Source: an uncultured Bacteroides sp.
GTDB taxonomy: Bacteria; Bacteroidota; Bacteroidia; Bacteroidales; Bacteroidaceae
Reading direction: 5' to 3'
Assembly (NCBI GenBank): GCA_945833835.1
Contig: CAMAFR010000003.1
Location: forward strand, 1 to 64,000
Length of the DNA stretch: 64,000 nucleotides
Shown: positions 61,277-64,000 of the stretch, piece after piece
How positions within the stretch are numbered: the stretch's first letter is position 1
Layout: the number at the start of each line of letters is the position of its first letter
Translations under genes and position numbers: made by a program
Notes under the pieces: model-generated
Told to the model about the DNA's origin: nothing
Seen by the model: the letters and a program-made list of their open reading frames with translations, nothing else
Databases searched by the model: none

Positions 61277-64000
61277 TTAGAAATTCATACGGACCCCCAC
61301 GGTGATGGTACGCGGATTGGGATAGGCACCCATGTCCAGACCATTGTCGATGTCGACTCCGCTGGCGCTGAAAGAGGCTCCTGCCGGGTCAAACCCTTTG
61401 TATCCGGTGATGGTGAACAGGTTCTGGGCGGATACGGACAGACGGATATCGGCAAACTTCGTCATCTTGCGCGGGAACGTGTAAGCCACGCTGATGTTCT
61501 CGCAACGGAAATAGTCGGCGTTCTCCAACCATTTGCTGGAGTTGCCGTAGTTCTTGTTCTCCGCACCCGGTGTCGGCATGGTGGTCCCCACCTGGTCAAA
61601 ATACTCCTTGTCGGTCACGAACATGGAGGCACCCACCATGGAGTTCATGGCAAAGCGGACCAGGTTGAGCCGCTGTGCCCCGAAGGCCGCATTGCAGAAG
61701 ATGTTGAAGTCCCAGTTCTTATAGGTGATGGTGTTGTTCCATCCCAGCGTGAAGTCGGGATTGGAGCATCCCAGCACCTGCTTGTCGTCACCCGTAGGAG
61801 AGGTGGTGATGCTGCCGTCGGCCGCATAATAGGCATCGACGAACTGTCCCTGGCTGTTTTTCTGCACGCCGGCCCATTTGTACCCGTAGAAGGTACCGAT
61901 GGCTTCCCCTTCCTTGATGATGGTACACGGATCCACCGTACCGGGCGAAGGCGACGCCCCATACAGAATCGGGTCTTCGGCCGTCAGACGAGTCACCTCG
62001 TTCTTCAGGAAGCTGCCGTTGAAGGTGGTGGTCCACTGCAGGTCATCGTTCTGCAGCACCCGTGCCGAGAGGGTAAGGTCGAATCCCTTGTTGCTTACCT
62101 CGCCGGCGTTCACCCAATAACTGGCACCGCCCAGATAGTTGGGCGCTGTCTTGCGCAGCAATGCGTCAGAGGTCTTCTTGTTGAAGTAATCCACACTCAA
62201 GGTCAGCCGGTTGTCCCAGAAGCCGAGGTCGATGCCCAGATCCAGCTGCTTCACTTTTTCCCACGTCAGGTCGGGCGTGGCCAGCCCGTTGGCCCAGTAG
62301 CCGGTGTAGGTGGTGCCGGTACCCATGTTGAACGACGTGGCGTTCATCGTACCCAGGGTGGAATACGGCGTAATGTCCTGGTTGCCGATGACACCGTAGC
62401 TGGCACGGATCTTCAGCTCGCTCACCGTACGCTTCACGTTCTCGAAGAACTTTTCGTTCGAAACGGTCCAGGCGGCGGCGATGGACGGGAAGTAGCCCCA
62501 TTTCTTGTTGGTGAACCGCGAGCTGCCGTCGGCACGGAACGTACCGGTCAGCATATAGCGGTCGGCATAGTTATACATCACCCGGGCCACCCCCGACAAC
62601 ATGGTCCATTTGCTGTAGGCGTTGCTCGCGTCGCGGGTCTTGGCGTTGCCCACATTCCAGTAGCCCACCGATTCCTTGGCCAGGTTGCGGCCGGTGATGC
62701 CCATGTTGCGGGTTTCCGACGAAGTGGCCTCCCACACACCGGTGGCCGTCAGCGAATGCTCGTTCCACTTGTGGAAGTAGGTCAGGTTGTTGGTGGTCTG
62801 CAACACCATCTTGTAGGCGTCGCTGTTGCTCATGGAGCTTTGGGTCATGACGTCGGTGCCGCTGAAGGTGTAGCCCTTGAAGTCTGAATAGTCGATACCG
62901 TTGGTCGTCGTAAACGTCAGGCCGTCGATAATGTTGAACTTCAGGTCCACATGCCCGGTCGCCACGCTGCGCTTGCGGTCATTGTCCGTGCTGTGCAGCA
63001 AGCCGTAGGGATTGTGCTGGATATTGTTGTACGGGTCCTTGTTGTAGTCGCCGTTCTCTGTGTACATCTCCATGGTCGGCGAGTAGTTCAGGCCCACCCA
63101 CAAGGGGTTCGACTGGTTCTGGTTGAACCCGATTCCCGAGCTGTTGGTCTGGCTCAGGTTCACGTCGGCGGTCAGTTCCAGCCACTTGTACAGTTTGGTA
63201 TGCAGGTTGGCCTTGATGGAGTAGCGGGTGGACTCCGTGTCGGTGATGACACCGCGCTGGTTCATATAGTTGCCCGAGAAGTAGACCTGCGTGTCTTCAT
63301 TGCCTTTCGACACGGCCAGCTTGTAGTTCTGCACGACTCCCGTCCGCAACAGCTGGTCCATCCAGTCAATGCCGGGGTTGGCACCGCTCAGGTAGTCCTT
63401 CATCACACTTTCGCTGATGCCCTTATAGTCTACCAGCGCCTGCGCATACTGGCGGGTGTCCATGGCCTCGGGCACATGGTAGGCGTTGGCGAAACCCAGC
63501 GAGGCATCCAGCGTGACCTGTGTCGCCCCAGCCTTTCCGGTCTTGGTCGTCACCAGCACGACACCGTTGGCACCCCGCGAACCGTAGATGGCGGTAGACG
63601 AGGCGTCCTTCAGCACCTGCATACTCTGGATATCCTCCGGATTGATGCCTTCGAGCCCGGTTTCGCGGACAATGCCATCCACCACATACAACGGGTCGTT
63701 CGACTTGCTGACAGAGCTGGTACCGCGCACACGTATCTTCATGTCACCGCCCGGCACGCCGCTGGACATGACCGACACGCCCGAGAGTCGTCCCTGCAGG
63801 GCATCCTCCACGCGGGTCACCGGCTGGTCGCGGAAACTCTTGTTGTCCATGACGGCCACCGAGCCGGCCAGGTCGGCCTTGCGCACGGCACCGTAACCAA
63901 TCACCACAATCTCATCCAGTGCCTCGCTGTCTTCCTGCATCGTCACCGTGAGCTGTGTGCGCTGGCGTACGGGCATTTCCACCGTCCTGTATCCGATATA
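61277..64000 (-). CDS. SusC/RagA family TonB-linked outer-membrane protein, N-terminus beyond the window
   Basis: 'LDEIVVIGYGAVRKADLAGSVAVMDNKSFRDQPVTRVEDALQGRLSGVSVMSSGVPGGDMKIRVRGTSS', C-terminal 'MGAYPNPRTITVGVRMNF'; frame stays open through the right edge. Confidence 0.97.
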   Translation of the reverse strand, partial: YIGYRTVEMPVRQRTQLTVTMQEDSEALDEIVVIGYGAVRKADLAGSVAVMDNKSFRDQPVTRVEDALQGRLSGVSVMSSGVPGGDMKIRVRGTSSVSKSNDPLYVVDGIVRETGLEGINPEDIQSMQVLKDASSTAIYGSRGANGVVLVTTKTGKAGATQVTLDASLGFANAYHVPEAMDTRQYAQALVDYKGISESVMKDYLSGANPGIDWMDQLLRTGVVQNYKLAVSKGNEDTQVYFSGNYMNQRGVITDTESTRYSIKANLHTKLYKWLELTADVNLSQTNSSGIGFNQNQSNPLWVGLNYSPTMEMYTENGDYNKDPYNNIQHNPYGLLHSTDNDRKRSVATGHVDLKFNIIDGLTFTTTNGIDYSDFKGYTFSGTDVMTQSSMSNSDAYKMVLQTTNNLTYFHKWNEHSLTATGVWEATSSETRNMGITGRNLAKESVGYWNVGNAKTRDASNAYSKWTMLSGVARVMYNYADRYMLTGTFRADGSSRFTNKKWGYFPSIAAAWTVSNEKFFENVKRTVSELKIRASYGVIGNQDITPYSTLGTMNATSFNMGTGTTYTGYWANGLATPDLTWEKVKQLDLGIDLGFWDNRLTLSVDYFNKKTSDALLRKTAPNYLGGASYWVNAGEVSNKGFDLTLSARVLQNDDLQWTTTFNGSFLKNEVTRLTAEDPILYGASPSPGTVDPCTIIKEGEAIGTFYGYKWAGVQKNSQGQFVDAYYAADGSITTSPTGDDKQVLGCSNPDFTLGWNNTITYKNWDFNIFCNAAFGAQRLNLVRFAMNSMVGASMFVTDKEYFDQVGTTMPTPGAENKNYGNSSKWLENADYFRCENISVAYTFPRKMTKFADIRLSVSAQNLFTITGYKGFDPAGASFSASGVDIDNGLDMGAYPNPRTITVGVRMNF

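Noticed and set aside
61277-64000. SusC gene possibly truncated at its N-terminus
   Set aside because: Frame is open to the window edge; the missing signal peptide and CarboxypepD_reg segment are expected beyond 64000

Overview
This window is 64 kb of a Bacteroidales chromosome (Bacteroides/Phocaeicola-like). The evidence is TAnnTTTG-type promoters, SusC/SusD, a hybrid two-component sensor (HTCS), and DUF4290/DUF6048/DUF6452/DUF5723 families. Most of it is ordinary core genome. The core includes rpsP, GH20, apbE, mntP, two tripartite RND efflux operons, a malic enzyme, the tsaB-DUF4290-murA-rimM-M23-dxr-rseP cluster, tRNAs, lptFG-like, ribBA and an aminotransferase. An HTCS lies directly upstream of a chromate-transporter/FecB-FecC-FecE-type ABC locus. 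Further right are a K+/H+ antiporter, a large GH2, a NUDIX regulator, a lipoprotein/DUF5723 pair and a SusD/SusC pair cut by the right edge. Two observations stand out. (1) One uninterrupted ORF at 45450-47096 joins a chromate-transporter subunit to an ABC substrate-binding lipoprotein; the transporter's last helix reads as a signal peptide ending in a lipobox (LTAC). (2) Six exact-period 23-bp tandem units with a G-N-ACGTAC core sit in a convergent intergenic region at 54857-54994. Others worth a look are a divergent LpxA paralogue that has lost three of four conserved active-site histidines and sits in an RND operon, a 264-bp element with perfect 15-bp terminal inverted repeats, and a nested inverted repeat that can form mutually exclusive hairpins. 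Family assignments come from reading the translations by eye; no database search was run.
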